A stretch of 64,000 nucleotides of DNA, from the NCBI RefSeq assembly GCF_030816485.1, contig NZ_JAUSYC010000001.1:3410001-3474000 (forward strand). The letters run 5' to 3'. The stretch comes from Arthrobacter sp. B1I2. Its GTDB lineage: Bacteria > Actinomycetota > Actinomycetes > Actinomycetales > Micrococcaceae. Position 1 is the stretch's first letter. Each line of letters opens with the position of its first letter. Of the stretch, positions 62,801-64,000 are shown in pieces. The notes beneath the pieces are model-generated. The model did no database searches. It worked only from the letters and a program-made list of their open reading frames with translations, and had not been told where the DNA came from. The position numbers were made by a program, and so were the translations under genes.

Positions 62801-64000
62801 GTGACAAGTTCTTCACGGATGGCGTCCAGCGGCGGGTTGGTGACCTGCGCGAAGGACTGCACGAAGTAGTCGAAGAGCAGGCGCGGGCGCTTGGACAGCA
62901 CGGCCACCGGGGTGTCGGAGCCCATGGCGCCCAGCGGCTCGGCGCCGGTGCGGGCCATGGGGCCCAGCAGGATCTTCAGTTCCTCGGTGGTGTAGCCGAA
63001 CGTGCGCTGGCGGATGTTCACGGACGCGGCCGTGTGGACCACGTGCTCACGCTCGGGCAGGTCGTTGAGGTCGATCAGGTTGTCCTTGACCCACTCCGCC
63101 CACGGGTTGGCGGCGGCAACCTCTGCCTTGACCTCTTCGTCGTCGATAATGCGGCCGGCGTCGGTGTCCACAAGGAACATCTTGCCCGGGGACACGCGGC
63201 CTTTCTTGACCACCTTGGAGGGCTCGACGTCGATCACGCCCACCTCGGAAGCGAAGACGATCAGGCCGTCCTCGGTGATCCAGAACCGGCCCGGGCGCAG
63301 CCCGTTGCGGTCAAGGGTGGCACCCACCAGGTTGCCGTCGGTGAAGGAGACGGCGGCGGGGCCGTCCCACGGTTCCATCAGCAGGGAGTGGTACTCATAG
63401 AAGGCATGCCGGGCCGGATCCATGGTGGCGTGGTTTTCCCAGGCCTCCGGGATCATCATCATGATCGAGTGCGTGATGGGCCGGCCGGACAGCCACAGGA
63501 GCTCGGCTACCTCGTCGAAGGACGCGGAGTCCGAAGCGCCGGGGGTGCAGATGGGGTACAGCTCTTCCGGCGAGTCACCCAGCAGCGGGTTGGCCAGCTG
63601 GGACTGGCGGGCCCGCATCCAGTTCCGGTTGCCCTTGACGGTGTTGATTTCACCGTTGTGGGCGATGGTCCGGAACGGCTGCGCGAGCGGCCAGGACGGG
63701 AAGGTGTTGGTGGAGAAGCGCGAGTGCACGATCGCGAGCTTGGTCTTGAACCGCTTGTCGGAGAGGTCCGGGTAGAACGGCTCAAGCTGGGCGGTGGTGA
63801 GCATGCCCTTGTAGACGATGGTGCGGGAGGACAGCGAGGGGAAGTACACACCGAACTTGTTCTGGGCACGCTTCCGGATACGCCAGGCGCGGGAGTCCAG
63901 CTCGTTGCGGTCCAGTTCCTCCCCGTTGGCGGATGCCAGGAAAGGCTGGGAGAAGTAGGGCATGCAGGCACGGGCCATGGCGCCCACGAGGTCGGCAACC
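59845..64000 (-). CDS. gltB: Glutamate synthase large subunit (partial, N-terminus off window)
   Basis: Predicted fragment of about 1385 residues, the larger C-terminal part of a protein of about 1520 aa. It makes two glutamates from glutamine and 2-oxoglutarate. The window begins inside the N-terminal amidotransferase domain ([37 protein letters not shown]). The FMN barrel has [18 protein letters not shown] and [20 protein letters not shown]; the 3Fe-4S cluster cysteines are in [19 protein letters not shown], and the C-terminal beta-helix has [11 protein letters not shown]. No interruption is seen. Confidence 0.97.

Overview
This is a high-GC actinobacterial chromosome segment. It most resembles Arthrobacter sensu lato (Micrococcaceae), judging by protein style, GTG and TTG starts, and the housekeeping block pdtaR - pyk - gltD - gltB at the right end. 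It reads as an accessory or catabolic region grading into core genome after about 55.8 kb. No rRNA, phage block or CRISPR array was seen. The only RNA gene recognised is a tRNA-Leu(CAA).

Layout. (1) 1-6.6 kb: a polyamine/iron-type ABC importer (permease cut by the window edge, ATPase, lipoprotein), a divergent LysR regulator, and an RraA/HMG-aldolase-family gene with an aminotransferase. (2) 6.8-12.3 kb: a sparsely coding stretch of small orphan genes, a decayed serine recombinase, and a frameshifted secreted PepSY protein with a 240-bp internal duplication. (3) 12.4-14.3 kb: small peptides and a ferric-reductase-like flavocytochrome. (4) 14.4-20.5 kb: a tartrate module (LysR, tartrate/D-malate dehydrogenase, DctA-type carrier, glycerate kinase) bracketed by two oppositely oriented remnants of one IS256-family element. 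(5) 20.8-22.7 kb: a TetR/MFS divergent pair. (6) 23.3-40.8 kb: a glycan-utilisation locus. It has a 1340-aa secreted heparinase II/III-type lyase on one side and, facing it, a nine-gene operon (sugar ABC importer, TIM-barrel isomerase, 2-hydroxyacid dehydrogenase, GH36, a truncated ManA, a BadF-type sugar kinase, GH127). A YesL-type protein and a LacI regulator complete it. The lyase promoter and the operon promoter carry the same rare palindrome TGATATCGATATCA, the best candidate for the LacI operator.

(7) 41.3-42.9 kb: an apparently intact IS30-family insertion sequence beside a serine-recombinase scrap. (8) 43.0-46.8 kb: an ECF-type sigma factor with a membrane-anchored partner, a SHOCT protein, a GNAT acetyltransferase and small hypotheticals. 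(9) 46.9-54.8 kb: a full kdp potassium-uptake operon (two tiny membrane peptides, kdpA, B, C, D, E). It is flanked by matching 27-bp direct sites that differ only in a central 6 bp. (10) 54.8-55.9 kb: about 1 kb of non-coding and repeat DNA, then the tRNA. (11) 56.1-64 kb: pdtaR, pyruvate kinase, and both glutamate synthase subunits (gltB cut by the window edge).

How the parts work together: the tartrate module has uptake, oxidative decarboxylation and phosphorylation into glycolysis as 2-phosphoglycerate. The glycan locus has secreted depolymerisation, import, exo-glycosidases and sugar phosphorylation/isomerisation under one predicted repressor. The most noteworthy items are the operator-linked glycan locus with its odd enzyme set and half-length ManA, the IS256-bracketed tartrate module, and the paired sites around kdp.
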